64,000 nt of DNA from Granulicella mallensis (GTDB lineage: Bacteria; Acidobacteriota; Terriglobia; Terriglobales; Acidobacteriaceae), in assembly GCF_014203225.1 (NCBI RefSeq), contig NZ_JACHIO010000005.1:186001-250000 (forward strand), written 5' to 3'. Below are positions 51,942 to 60,058 of the stretch, one piece after another; positions within the stretch are counted from its first letter, which is position 1, and the number at the start of each line of letters is the position of its first letter. A program made the position numbers and the translations under genes. Under the pieces are notes generated by a model. The model saw nothing but the letters and a program-made list of their open reading frames with translations, was not told the origin of the DNA and ran no database searches.

Positions 51942-52538
51942 GTGAAACTGATTGTCGGTCTTGGGAATCCTGGTCCGGAGTACGCTTTCACGCCGCACAA
52001 TGCCGGGTTTCTGGCAGTGGATCGTATCGCTGAGATATGCGATACGCAGTTTGCCAACCGTCGTGGAAGAGCGCTGACGGTGCGGACAAGGCTTGCAGGG
52101 CATGATGTCCTGCTGGCCAAGCCCGAGACCTTTATGAACTTGAGCGGGCTTTCTGTAGCCGCTTTGTTGAATGAGTTGGAGCTTGGTGTCGAGGACTTGA
52201 TCGTTCTCTATGACGAGCTGGCAATCCCGCTGGGCACGCTTCGTATCCGGGAGCGCGGGTCGGCGGGAGGGCACAACGGAGTGAAGTCGATCTCCGGCGT
52301 GCTTGGCACGGAAGAGTGGCTTCGCGTTCGGATTGGGGTCGGCAAACCGCCGCTTGAAACGGGACGCGAGGTAAAGGCAGGAGGCACCTCCTATTTGCTT
52401 GCGCCGATGCGCAAGACAGAGTTGGCGGTGCTGGATGAAGTACTCGATCAGGCGGTACGCGCGGTTGAGGCTGTGCTGACGAAAGGTGTCAGTGCGGCGA
52501 TGAATGAGTTCAACCGGAAGGTTGAACCCGAGAATTAG
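51942..52538 (+). CDS. pth: Peptidyl-tRNA hydrolase
   Basis: Recycles peptidyl-tRNAs dropped by the ribosome. The 198-aa product has MKLIVGLGNPGPEYAFTPHNAGFLAVD (Asn10 and the catalytic His20 of the E. coli numbering are present in GNPGPEY and PHNAGF), LAKPETFMNLSG, LYDELAIPLGTLRIRERGSAGGHNGVKSI (Asp93 region) and RVRIGVGKP. Length and motifs are standard. ATG is replaced by GTG at 51942. It follows rplY after a long inverted repeat, so expression from its own promoter is possible. Confidence 0.96.
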   Translation: MKLIVGLGNPGPEYAFTPHNAGFLAVDRIAEICDTQFANRRGRALTVRTRLAGHDVLLAKPETFMNLSGLSVAALLNELELGVEDLIVLYDELAIPLGTLRIRERGSAGGHNGVKSISGVLGTEEWLRVRIGVGKPPLETGREVKAGGTSYLLAPMRKTELAVLDEVLDQAVRAVEAVLTKGVSAAMNEFNRKVEPEN

Positions 52539-52554
52539 AACGAACAATCTTCCA

Positions 52555-52632
52555 CACCGTACTTCGGGATTGGGAATTGTGAATTAGGAAATTGAAAGCA
52601 ATCACCGAAGCGGTGCGGGGCAGAACCCCGCA
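52555..52632 (+). promoter_or_regulatory. Candidate structured leader of rpsF
   Basis: CACCG-TA-CTTCGG (52555-52567) can pair with CCGAAG-CGGTG (52605-52615), leaving TA bulged, and TGCGGGG/CCCCGCA (52614-52632) forms a competing hairpin that shares two bases with the first stem. The start codon of rpsF is 12 nt further. The layout could allow autogenous control by S6 (S6/S18 leader type), but the known consensus was not confirmed. Confidence 0.4.
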
Positions 52633-52644
52633 GAAAGAAGCATC

Positions 52645-53118
52645 ATGAATCGCACTTACGAAATCATGTTTATCGTTCGGCCCGACGTTGAAGAAGCCGA
52701 ACTCGACAAGCTCGTCGAGACCTTCTCCGGCTACATCACCACGGGTGGTGGCGTTGTGAAGACCACCGAGAAGATGGGCCGCCGCCGTCTGGCCTACACC
52801 GTCCAGAAGTTCAACGACGGCTTCTACGTCCTGCTCATCGTCGACGCGCCCGCCTCGCTGATCTCTGAGATCGAGCGCCGCCTCCGCGTCTCCGAGCCGG
52901 TCATCAAGTTCATCACCGTGCGCATGGACGAGGAAGACAAGCGCGTGGCCAAGATCAAGGCTCACCGCGACTCTCACGTGAAGCGCAGCGCGCTGCCCAC
53001 GTCCAGCCCCGAGGCTGCCCAGGTTGCCGAGACTCCGGCGGTTGCGGAAGCTCCTGCTGCTGAAGCCGCTGCTCCCGAGGCTGTTGCCGCGACCGAGCCG
53101 GTTGCCGCAGAGGTTTAG
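52645..53118 (+). CDS. rpsF: 30S ribosomal protein S6
   Basis: Small-subunit protein that binds with S18 to the central domain of 16S rRNA. The 157-aa product has RTYEIMFIVRPDVEEAELDKLV, KMGRRRLAYTVQKFNDGFYVLLIVDAPASLISEIERRLRVSEPVIKFITVRMDEED, all typical S6. Residues 115-157 are an Ala/Glu/Pro-rich tail absent from most S6 proteins. First gene of rpsF-rpsR-rplI. ATG at 52645 follows AAAGAAG. The rpsR gene is unusually far, 204 nt downstream. Confidence 0.96.
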   Translation: MNRTYEIMFIVRPDVEEAELDKLVETFSGYITTGGGVVKTTEKMGRRRLAYTVQKFNDGFYVLLIVDAPASLISEIERRLRVSEPVIKFITVRMDEEDKRVAKIKAHRDSHVKRSALPTSSPEAAQVAETPAVAEAPAAEAAAPEAVAATEPVAAEV

Positions 53119-53143
53119 TTCTTCTTTCAAGCTTCGCCGGGTG

Positions 53144-53176
53144 CCCCATTCATGACGTTTTCTGTCATGAATGGGG
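53144..53176 (+). promoter_or_regulatory. Hairpin in the long rpsF-rpsR spacer
   Basis: CCCCATTCATGAC (53144-53156) and GTCATGAATGGGG (53164-53176) make a perfect 13-bp stem with a 7-nt loop. A CCGGCATAA-A/G-GGA word follows at 53178 and is repeated at 53302, just before the rpsR start. It could be an attenuator, a processing site or a terminator between rpsF and rpsR. Confidence 0.6.
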
Positions 53177-53322
53177 GCCGGCATAAGGACCACAGCAACG
53201 CCGCACGACGCTTCCAGGATCTTCGCGATGAAGATCAAGTCCAGAGGCCCCCACGCGGGTCTGGAGCGCGAGCAGCAGAACCGGCCGGCAAGCATCAGGT
53301 ACCGGCATAAAGGAAAAGCAAC

Positions 53323-53697
53323 ATGGCTGACGAGACGAATCAAGCAGCACCCGCAGCATCCACTCCCGCCCCGGCGCAGACTGCCGGAGCTCCCGCATCG
53401 GGCGGCTTCCGTCCGCGTCCCGAGGGCGGTTCGCGTCCTCCCCGCACCGGTGGCCCCGGCGGCGGCCCTGGCGGACGCAAGTTCTTCCGTCGCAAGAAGG
53501 TCTGCAAGTTTACGGTGGAGAAGATCGACACGATCAGCTACCGCGATGTGCGCCTGCTGCAGCAGTTCGTGTCCGACCGCGGCAAGATCATTCCGCGCCG
53601 CCTCACGGGCACCAGCGCTCCGTTCCAGCGCAAGCTGACCAAGGCCATCAAGCAGGCTCGCGCCATCGCTCTGCTGCCTTACGCCGCACGCTTCTAG
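53323..53697 (+). CDS. rpsR: 30S ribosomal protein S18
   Basis: Partner of S6 in the small ribosomal subunit. The 124-aa product has the S18 core [68 protein letters not shown] at its C-terminus. The first 45 residues are a Pro/Ala/Gly/Arg-rich extension ([20 protein letters not shown]...) not found in most S18 proteins. ATG at 53323 follows AAAGGAAAA. A standard start within the core is not available with a good site, so the extension is probably real. One Cys remains, so zinc binding is unlikely. Confidence 0.94.
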   Translation: MADETNQAAPAASTPAPAQTAGAPASGGFRPRPEGGSRPPRTGGPGGGPGGRKFFRRKKVCKFTVEKIDTISYRDVRLLQQFVSDRGKIIPRRLTGTSAPFQRKLTKAIKQARAIALLPYAARF

Positions 53698-53783
53698 TTT
53701 TGAAACCTGCGCCAACGGGCGCGCACCTTGTCCGGGTTAGTTTCTAACTCGCGGGCAAGCTTGAGTAAGTCTGGAGAAGTGTC

Positions 53784-54314
53784 ATGGAAGTCATCCTGAA
53801 GGAAGATGTGAACAAGCTCGGCCACCGAGGTGACGTCGTTAAAGTCGCCGCCGGTTATGGCCGCAACTACCTCTTGCCCGGCAAGCTGGCGATCGAAGCC
53901 ACCGCGGCAAACAAGGCCGTCATCGAGCAGATGAAGGCGTCGGCCATCCGCAAGTCGGCTGGCGAAAAGGCCGGAGCCGAAGAGCTCGGCGCGAAGCTCA
54001 ACGAGCTGGCGCTGGTGTTCGAGCGCAAGACCGGCGACGGCGGCCACCTGTTCGGTTCGGTTACGTCGCAGGACATCGCGCGTGGACTCGAAGCCGAGGG
54101 CTACACGATCGACCGCCGCAAGATCCACCTGGACGAGCCGCTGAAGACAGTCGGCGAGTTCCATGTGCCGGTCAAGATTCACCGCGAAGTCACCGCACAC
54201 GTGCAGGTCACCATCAAGAGCGACGCGCCGGAAGGCGCCGAGGGCGCGGTGGAAGACAACGACACCGGATTCGTCTCGCTCTACACCGGCGAGCTCGACG
54301 ACAACCGCGACTAA
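53784..54314 (+). CDS. rplI: 50S ribosomal protein L9
   Basis: Binds 23S rRNA with its N-terminal domain. MEVILKEDVNKLGHRGDVVKVAAGYGRNYLLPGKLAIEAT is the diagnostic N-terminus, followed by the long central helix (residues 42-75) and a C-terminal domain (FGSVTSQDIARGLEAEGYTIDRRKIHL). At 176 aa it is about 25 longer than E. coli L9, with an acidic tail (EGAVEDNDTGFVSLYTGEL). ATG at 53784. Last gene of the rpsF-rpsR-rplI group, followed by a strong terminator. Confidence 0.96.
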   Translation: MEVILKEDVNKLGHRGDVVKVAAGYGRNYLLPGKLAIEATAANKAVIEQMKASAIRKSAGEKAGAEELGAKLNELALVFERKTGDGGHLFGSVTSQDIARGLEAEGYTIDRRKIHLDEPLKTVGEFHVPVKIHREVTAHVQVTIKSDAPEGAEGAVEDNDTGFVSLYTGELDDNRD

Positions 54315-54347
54315 TCACTGTACGAATAGGCATCATGCTGATTGAAA

Positions 54348-54380
54348 GGCGCCACTCTCTGAGTGGCGCCGTTTGTTTTT
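54348..54380 (+). terminator. Rho-independent terminator after rplI
   Basis: GGCGCCACTC (54348-54357) and GAGTGGCGCC (54361-54370) form a perfect 10-bp stem with a 3-nt loop, followed by GTTTGTTTTT. Confidence 0.93.
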
Positions 54381-54416
54381 CCGCTCCAACATAGTGTTTT
54401 TGCCTCGCCACAGAGA

Positions 54417-54637
54417 CGTCATCCTGAGCGAAGCGTCCCAGCATTTGGGGACGCGAAGTCGAAGGACCCCGAAGGTCGCAATCTTGCCTATGCCCTTCGC
54501 ACCTTTTTCACCTCAAGCTCTCGAGCCTGGGCCTTTGTACTGGAAAAGATCCCAACATCATGGGCAAGATCAAGTCCCTCGGGGTCCTTCGACTTCGCGC
54601 CTCGCAAAAAGCGCGAGGCACTACGCTCAGGATGACG
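54417..54637. repeat. Family A-related inverted repeat, copy 4
   Basis: Left arm begins CGTCATCCTGAGCG and reaches GTCGAAGGACCCC; right arm has GGGGTCCTTCGAC and ends CGCTCAGGATGAC at 54637. An inner pair (GGGCAAGATC and GATTGCGACC regions) is weaker. It occupies much of the 54381-54778 gap; nothing else was seen there except the start region of the next gene. Confidence 0.8.
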
Positions 54638-54778
54638 CTTCGGTGGAGATTCTGAACAAGAACCTAGAGGCATCGAATGAACAACTCGCCACACTCCTTC
54701 ATCGCAGCAGAACAATAGCCGTACGAAGCATGACATTTGTCACTTGTTCCGGTTCATCTCCTCGGAGAGGATCGTTCC

Positions 54779-55378
54779 ATGACCACAGGCATGAACCTCG
54801 AGCAGGCGTTGCTGGCTGAGCGTAAGGCCTCTTTCTTCCGTTTGAGAGGTGCCTATCCGATTCCACTTGCGGGCGCCATCTGGTGGGCCTTTCTGGGGAT
54901 CGCAGGATATAAGCTGCACAGCCATCTTTGGATTCTTCTTGCTTTCGTGACCAGTGGAACCCTCTTCCCTCTCGCTCTCCTGCTGGCAAAGTTGTTCGGA
55001 ATCGACTTTATGCGCGATCGGACATCCATCCGGGATATGATCTTCCCTGCGCTGATATCCATGCTCCTCTTCTGGCCCATAGCGATCTCGGCTTATTGGA
55101 GTTATCCCCAGCTTGTACCGCTCATTTTGGCGATCGGCATGGCGATTCAATGGCCCGTGATCGGTTGGATGTATGGCCACACAGCTCTCTATACAACCCA
55201 TGCCCTGGTGCGAGCGATTACCTGCTTTGTACTTTGGAACTGGCTGCCCTCCACGCGCTTCACATTGCTGCCGATGGCTGTGTCTGTGATCTATCTGTTA
55301 ACCATCGGAGCCATCTTGATTGCTTCCTCTGATCGGGCAAAAGCCGCATCCGAGAGTGCGCTTGAGTTAGCCAGGTAA
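54779..55378 (+). CDS. Six-helix membrane protein, DUF7010-like
   Basis: A 199-aa protein. After a short hydrophilic N-terminus (LEQALLAERKASFFRLRGAYPIPL) come about six hydrophobic segments: AGAIWWAFLGIAG, LHSHLWILLAFVTSGTLFPLALLLAK, MIFPALISMLLFWPIAISAYW, LVPLILAIGMAIQWPVIGWM, LVRAITCFVLWNW and LLPMAVSVIYLLTIGAILIAS. The N-terminal block and helix order resemble the DUF7010 group of small bacterial membrane proteins, of unknown function. ATG at 54779 follows GGAGAGG. An unrelated-looking membrane-protein gene starts 119 nt downstream. Confidence 0.7.
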   Translation: MTTGMNLEQALLAERKASFFRLRGAYPIPLAGAIWWAFLGIAGYKLHSHLWILLAFVTSGTLFPLALLLAKLFGIDFMRDRTSIRDMIFPALISMLLFWPIAISAYWSYPQLVPLILAIGMAIQWPVIGWMYGHTALYTTHALVRAITCFVLWNWLPSTRFTLLPMAVSVIYLLTIGAILIASSDRAKAASESALELAR

Positions 55379-55497
55379 GTATTGTCTTTAGCGCTGCTAT
55401 TCCATTGGCGACTACAAAAGACAACAACGGGACGAGGCCAAAACCCGCGTAAAATAAGCCAAAAATGAGCAATCCAACATTGCTCTTAGGAGATCTG

Positions 55498-56682
55498 ATG
55501 TCCACCGCCGCACACGCTTCCGCCGGCCTTCCCCTTCCGCGTACCGTCACGGTTCCCTGGTACATCTGGACCGGCATTGTCGCTGTCACTTCGGCCAGTA
55601 TCGGCGGATCGTGGGACGTCTCCTGGCACCGTTCGATCGGTCGCGATAGCTTCTGGACGCCGGCACACATGGCGATCTACGCCTGTGGCCTCCTGGCGGG
55701 CATCGTCGGGTTGTGGCTGGTGTTGAATGCCACCTTTGGCCATAGTTCGAAGGCCCAGGAACTTCGCAAGGCTTCCGTGGATGTGCTTGGCCTCCGTGCT
55801 CCTCTCGGTGTATTTCTCGCGGGATGGGGTGGAGTCGCCATGTTGACCTCGGCGCCCTTCGACAACTGGTGGCACAACGCCTATGGCCTCGATGTAAAGA
55901 TCATCAGCCCACCGCACGTTCTGCTGATTCTCGGCATACGCGCGATCGCGTTCGGCATGCTGTTCCTGATCCTCGCAGCCATGAACCGCGCGGCAGTTGC
56001 TGACGCCTCCAACTTCAAGCGTCTGCAGATTCTCTTTCTCTATCTTGGTGGTCTGTCCATCGGAGGGCAGATGTTCTTTCTGCAGGAGTTCACTCCGGAG
56101 ACGGCGCTTCACCGCGCGTCCGCCTATATCGCCATGGGAATCGGACTTCCCATCCTGTTCGCGACGTTCTCGCAGGCCTCGCGCTTCCGCTGGGCCGCCA
56201 CGGCTACCGCCGCGGTGTACATGGTCTTCTGCATCGGCGAGATCCTGATTCTGCCCCTGTTTCCAGCCGCGCCGAAGCTCGGCCCGGTCTTCAACCCGGT
56301 CACTCATTTCATTCCGGCAAAGTTTCCGATTCTCATTCTCCTTCCGGCGCTGGCGTTGGACCTGCTGTGGCAGCGCGTGCGCTCCTGGAAGCCCTGGCAG
56401 ATCGCGGTCGTCTCCGGCCTCGTCTTCGTTGCGGTGCTGGTTGCGGTGGAGTGGCCCTTCGCCAACTTCCTGATGTCGCATGCCAGCCAGAACCGCTTCT
56501 TTGGAACGATCTACTTCGACTACAAGTCTCGCGCAACCAGCCTTGACAGGATGCGGCAGTTCTTCCAGCCCCAGTATGGTCTTCAACTCGCCAAAGGACT
56601 TGTCATGGCTGCCTTTTACGCCATGGCTTCCACCTGGGTCGGTCTCGGTTTTGGCCGCTGGATGCGTGGGGTTCAGCGATGA
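55498..56682 (+). CDS. Polytopic membrane protein with conserved His motifs
   Basis: A 394-aa protein with about 9-10 hydrophobic segments. The sequence after helix 1, GGSWDVSWHRSIGRDSFWTPAHMAIYACG, has three possible metal- or heme-ligand groups (Trp-His, Pro-Ala-His), and a later loop has FDNWWHNAYGLDVKIISPPHVLLILG. Several His at membrane edges are unusual for a transporter and suggest metal or redox chemistry. ATG at 55498 is 5 nt after AGGAGA; an in-frame ATG at 55465 is rejected. Its stop overlaps the start of the His/Met-rich gene at 56679 (ATGA). Family not recognised. Confidence 0.75.
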   Translation: MSTAAHASAGLPLPRTVTVPWYIWTGIVAVTSASIGGSWDVSWHRSIGRDSFWTPAHMAIYACGLLAGIVGLWLVLNATFGHSSKAQELRKASVDVLGLRAPLGVFLAGWGGVAMLTSAPFDNWWHNAYGLDVKIISPPHVLLILGIRAIAFGMLFLILAAMNRAAVADASNFKRLQILFLYLGGLSIGGQMFFLQEFTPETALHRASAYIAMGIGLPILFATFSQASRFRWAATATAAVYMVFCIGEILILPLFPAAPKLGPVFNPVTHFIPAKFPILILLPALALDLLWQRVRSWKPWQIAVVSGLVFVAVLVAVEWPFANFLMSHASQNRFFGTIYFDYKSRATSLDRMRQFFQPQYGLQLAKGLVMAAFYAMASTWVGLGFGRWMRGVQR

Positions 56683-58151
56683 AGCGTCTTGGCTGGCTCC
56701 TGCTTCTCTTTGCTACGCTTGTTGTTCCTGCCTACGCGCATGTTGGAAACAAAGACGTCTTCGAACAAGTCACTGCCGGTCCCTACAAGCTCTTCGTCAC
56801 CATTCGCACTCCTACGGTGATCCCCGGCGTTGCGACGATTGAAGTACGCAGCAACGGTGCGGCGGTAAACTCGCTCAGCATCACGCCTCTGATGCTGACG
56901 GGAGAGGCTTCGAAGCACCCGCCCACTCCAGACCCACTGAAGCGCTCCGCCGACGATCCGGCGTTCTTTACCGGCTCGCTCTGGATCATGGCTTCGGGTT
57001 CCTGGCAGGTTCGCCTCGGCATCGACGGCGCTTCCGGCCCCGCGACTACGAGCATCCCCGTGGCGGCAGCGCCGACCGTGATTCTGCACATGCAGCGCCC
57101 CATGGGAGTCATGCTGGGGATTCTTGGCATCGTCCTGGTCCTCGGCATGGTGGGCATCGTCGCCGCCGCAGTGCGCGAGTCGCGGCTGGTTCCCGGCCAG
57201 CAACCCGATGGCGCGCGCCGCCGTCTGGCTTTGATCTCCAGCAGCATCGCATTCGTCGTTGTATGTGGTGTGGTCTATCTCGGAGGCAGGTGGTGGAACG
57301 TCGAAGCTACGGGCTATGCCGCGGACCTTTATCACTCCTCTGAACTGCGTCCGACGCTGACCGGCAACACGCTCGATCTGCTCATCGGCAATCCTGACGA
57401 TGATGCTCCAGATAAGTGGAGAGCCCAGAAGAACGCCGATCTGCTGCTCGACCACGGACACGTAATGCACCTGTACGCGATCCGCATGCCGGAGATGGAT
57501 GCCGCGTTTCATCTGCATCCGGAGCCGGAGGGCAAGCAGGGGCTGCGCGATACGCTACCGTCCATGCCGCCCGGAACCTACAAGCTCTTCGCTGACATTG
57601 TGCACCGCAACGGCTTTCCCGAAACGGAAACGTCAACCCTGACGGTACCTGCAGGCATGTCCACCGCGCCCTTGTCGACGGAGGACGCCAGCGCCGCGCC
57701 GCCTGCACTCTCCGCGGGAGACCTCGGTCCTTCGTACAAGCTTCCCGACGGCTACAGGATGGTGTGGGACAAGCCCGCCGAAATTACCGCGAGCAAGGCG
57801 TATGCCTTCCGCTTCACCCTGCTTGATCCGGTGGGCAAACCCGCTGCGGACATGAAGCCGTATCTCGGGATGGCCGGACATGCGGCTTTTGTGAAGTCTG
57901 ACGGAACGACCTTTGCGCATACTCATCCCGAGGGGTCAGCCGCAATGCCCGCGATGATGCTGGCGAACCCGCAGGAGCAGGGCGTGGGGGATATGGATTC
58001 CATGCCGGGAATGGAGATGTCCTCCGAGGCGATTTCGCCGACGGTGGAGTTTCCCTATGGCTTTCCATCGCCTGGCCGGTATCGCATCTTTATTCAGATG
58101 AAGCATGGAGCAACGGTCGAAACCGGTGTCTTCGACGCAGAGGTGCGTTGA
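56679..58151 (+). CDS. His/Met-rich periplasmic membrane protein, coupled to 55498 gene
   Basis: A 490-aa protein with signal peptide (MKRLGWLLLLFATLVVPAYA) and mature N-terminal His. Residues 20-125 form a beta-rich domain (GPYKLFVTIRTPTVIPGVATIEVR), as in CopC/YtkA-like modules. Two transmembrane helices follow at about 145-170 and 185-205. The C-terminal part contains DHGHVMHLYAIRMPEMDAAFHLHPE, GMAGHAAFVKSDGTTFAHTHPEG, MDSMPGMEMSS, and PSPGRYRIFIQMKHG. His and Met clusters of this kind bind copper or related metals in other proteins. Translationally coupled to the preceding gene. A metal-handling role is inferred, not shown. Confidence 0.75.
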   Translation: MKRLGWLLLLFATLVVPAYAHVGNKDVFEQVTAGPYKLFVTIRTPTVIPGVATIEVRSNGAAVNSLSITPLMLTGEASKHPPTPDPLKRSADDPAFFTGSLWIMASGSWQVRLGIDGASGPATTSIPVAAAPTVILHMQRPMGVMLGILGIVLVLGMVGIVAAAVRESRLVPGQQPDGARRRLALISSSIAFVVVCGVVYLGGRWWNVEATGYAADLYHSSELRPTLTGNTLDLLIGNPDDDAPDKWRAQKNADLLLDHGHVMHLYAIRMPEMDAAFHLHPEPEGKQGLRDTLPSMPPGTYKLFADIVHRNGFPETETSTLTVPAGMSTAPLSTEDASAAPPALSAGDLGPSYKLPDGYRMVWDKPAEITASKAYAFRFTLLDPVGKPAADMKPYLGMAGHAAFVKSDGTTFAHTHPEGSAAMPAMMLANPQEQGVGDMDSMPGMEMSSEAISPTVEFPYGFPSPGRYRIFIQMKHGATVETGVFDAEVR

Positions 58152-58180
58152 AGACATGGGACACAGGACTGTCGTTGCTT

Positions 58181-58330
58181 GTTTTTCGTCGTCATCCTGA
58201 GGCGTAGCCGAAGGACCCCCGGATTGGATGCACGCGGTACGCAAAAATGCTGGGCTTTGCGTTCGTGCCACCACGGCAGAATGCGGGGGGCCTTCGTTCG
58301 CTGCTCTCTCAAGGATGACGACGAAAAACA
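58181..58330. repeat. Family A inverted repeat, copy 5
   Basis: Left arm GTTTTTCGTCGTCATCCTGA... and right arm ...CAAGGATGACGACGAAAAAC, as in copies 1-3, with a diverged right half (GGGGGCCTTCG). The right end is 10 nt from the stop codon of the convergent permease gene. Confidence 0.88.
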
Positions 58331-58339
58331 AGCAACGAC

Positions 58340-59656
58340 CTACTCGTACTTGAGCGTGGCCACTGGATCGAGCTTCGCCGCGCGATTCGCCGGCAATGTT
58401 CCGAAGATGACTCCGACTCCTACCGATGTCGCCAGTGCAATCACCGCGCTCCAGGCCGAGACCGGGATCGCGAAGTCAGTGAAGAAACCCACACTGAGTG
58501 GCAGGGCCAGCCCCAGCACCGTGCCGATGATGCCTCCGCCCAGCGATAGAAACACGGCTTCCGTGAGGAACTGCAACCGTATCTCGCGGCTGGTGGCACC
58601 CATGGCTTTGCGGATGCCGATCTCGCGGATGCGCGACTGTACGTTGGCCAGCATCGAGTTCATGATGCCCACCCCGGAGACGATCAGCGTAATGGCCGAG
58701 CCTAGAAACAGCACGATCGTCAGCATGTTGGCGATTTTGCGCATCGTGACGAGGATGTCGGTCAGCGTCTGCGCCTTGTACTCGCTGGTGGGATAGTGGC
58801 GGCCGTGGATGATTTGGGTGATGCGCGCTGCTGCAGGCTCGACCTCTCCCGAGGTCTTCATGCTGAAGAAGATCTCCTTCAGTTCGTCGCTGCCCGTGAA
58901 GTAGCGGGCGACCTCGTAGGGAACCAGCAGGGTGTGTTCACTGATCTCCGAGGTACCGAAGGTGTCGGTGCTCTCCATGAAGACGCCAATGATCGTGAAG
59001 GGAATGCCGCGAATGGAGATCGTATGTCCCACGGCATCGGCATAGCTGCCATAGAGCTCGCGGGCCATGGGGCCTACGATTACGGCCACCTTGGCGTGGC
59101 TCAGCGCATCCTGATCATCAAAGAAGCGGCCGGCCTTTACCTTGAGATTTCTAACCTCTTTGTACTGCGGGCTGACGCCAAGCAGCATGGCCTCTTTGGT
59201 GATGCCGTTCCCCACTGCAATATTGTCGTGGTACTCCAGCATGGGCGAGCTGGCAACGATACCGGGCACCTCGCTGCGGACTGCCTGCATATCTTCACGG
59301 GTCATATAGTCGGGCGTGCTGACGTTGTCCGGACCCATGGTGATGCCGCCGGAGTACTGCATCTCGACCTTGTTCGGGCCGAGGCCGGAGATGGTATTGA
59401 GAGCGAAATCCTTGCCCGTATTGCCCACGGTATAGACCAGCACAATCGACGCCGAGCCGATGACCATGCCGAGCATGGTGAGCAGAAAACGCGTCTTGCT
59501 GGCGCGGAAGCTGTCGATGGCAAGGTTGACCGTCTCGCGGAAGGCGATCGTGGAACGCGCGCTGCGCAGGGTCTTGTCGAAGCTGGAGGACGCCCGCTTC
59601 CGGAGCCGTGCCGCTTCGTTGGTCTCGTTTGCCGAATTGGTGATGCTGGTGGACAT
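58340..59656 (-). CDS. MacB/FtsX-type ABC transporter permease, no ATPase nearby
   Basis: A 438-aa permease. Residues 45-85 hold the first transmembrane helix (KTRFLLTMLGMVIGSASIVLVYTVG), followed by a large periplasmic MacB core domain (about 85-300: NKVEMQYSGGITMG, LEYHDNIAVGNGITKEAMLLGVSP). Three C-terminal helices come next: LTIVLFLGSAITLIVSGVGIMNSML, LFLSLGGGIIGTVLGLALPL and AVIALATSVGVGVIFGTLPANRAAKLDPVATLKYE. The final PANRAAKLDPVATLKYE is the family signature. Usually it works with an ATP-binding subunit and an HlyD-like adaptor; neither is adjacent. An in-frame GTG at 59647 is a possible alternative start. Confidence 0.9.
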   Translation of the reverse strand: MSTSITNSANETNEAARLRKRASSSFDKTLRSARSTIAFRETVNLAIDSFRASKTRFLLTMLGMVIGSASIVLVYTVGNTGKDFALNTISGLGPNKVEMQYSGGITMGPDNVSTPDYMTREDMQAVRSEVPGIVASSPMLEYHDNIAVGNGITKEAMLLGVSPQYKEVRNLKVKAGRFFDDQDALSHAKVAVIVGPMARELYGSYADAVGHTISIRGIPFTIIGVFMESTDTFGTSEISEHTLLVPYEVARYFTGSDELKEIFFSMKTSGEVEPAAARITQIIHGRHYPTSEYKAQTLTDILVTMRKIANMLTIVLFLGSAITLIVSGVGIMNSMLANVQSRIREIGIRKAMGATSREIRLQFLTEAVFLSLGGGIIGTVLGLALPLSVGFFTDFAIPVSAWSAVIALATSVGVGVIFGTLPANRAAKLDPVATLKYE

Positions 59657-59785
59657 GGGCTACGCGTGCATCCCTGCGTTGTTTCAGTATCGCAGCCTTC
59701 AGCCTGCCGGGGCCACTCTATCTGCTTGGAACATTGGATGCTACGGCGCACGCTTCGATCTTAGGAAGAAAGTCCGGAGACGGTG

Positions 59786-60010
59786 CTTTTGTTTTTCTGG
59801 TTCTTGCTTTTCTTGTTGTCATTCCGAGCGGAGCGAGCGAACCTGCTTCCTCCCGTTCTTTGTTCGTACTGCCTGAGAGCACGTGGCCAGAACTGAAAGT
59901 GTATGGCCCGTGCTGAGGCATAACTTTTGTGCTGACACTGGCGAAAACGGGAGACAGCAGGTTCGCTCGCTACGCTCAGAATGACAACCAGAAAGGCAAA
60001 GACAAAGGCA
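59786..60010. repeat. Family B inverted repeat, copy 2
   Basis: Left arm includes TTTTCTTGTTGTCATTCCGA and GCGAGCGAACCTGCTTCC; right arm has GGGAGACAGCAGGTTCGCTC and ends with ATGACAACCAGAAAGGCAAA. Same arms as 22411-22602. It fills the 59657-60058 gap upstream of the permease gene and after the MFS gene (both minus strand); nothing else was seen. Confidence 0.88.
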
Positions 60011-60058
60011 AAAAATACCCAAGGACACCATCTAGACCGGTAGCAACCTGCCTACCTC

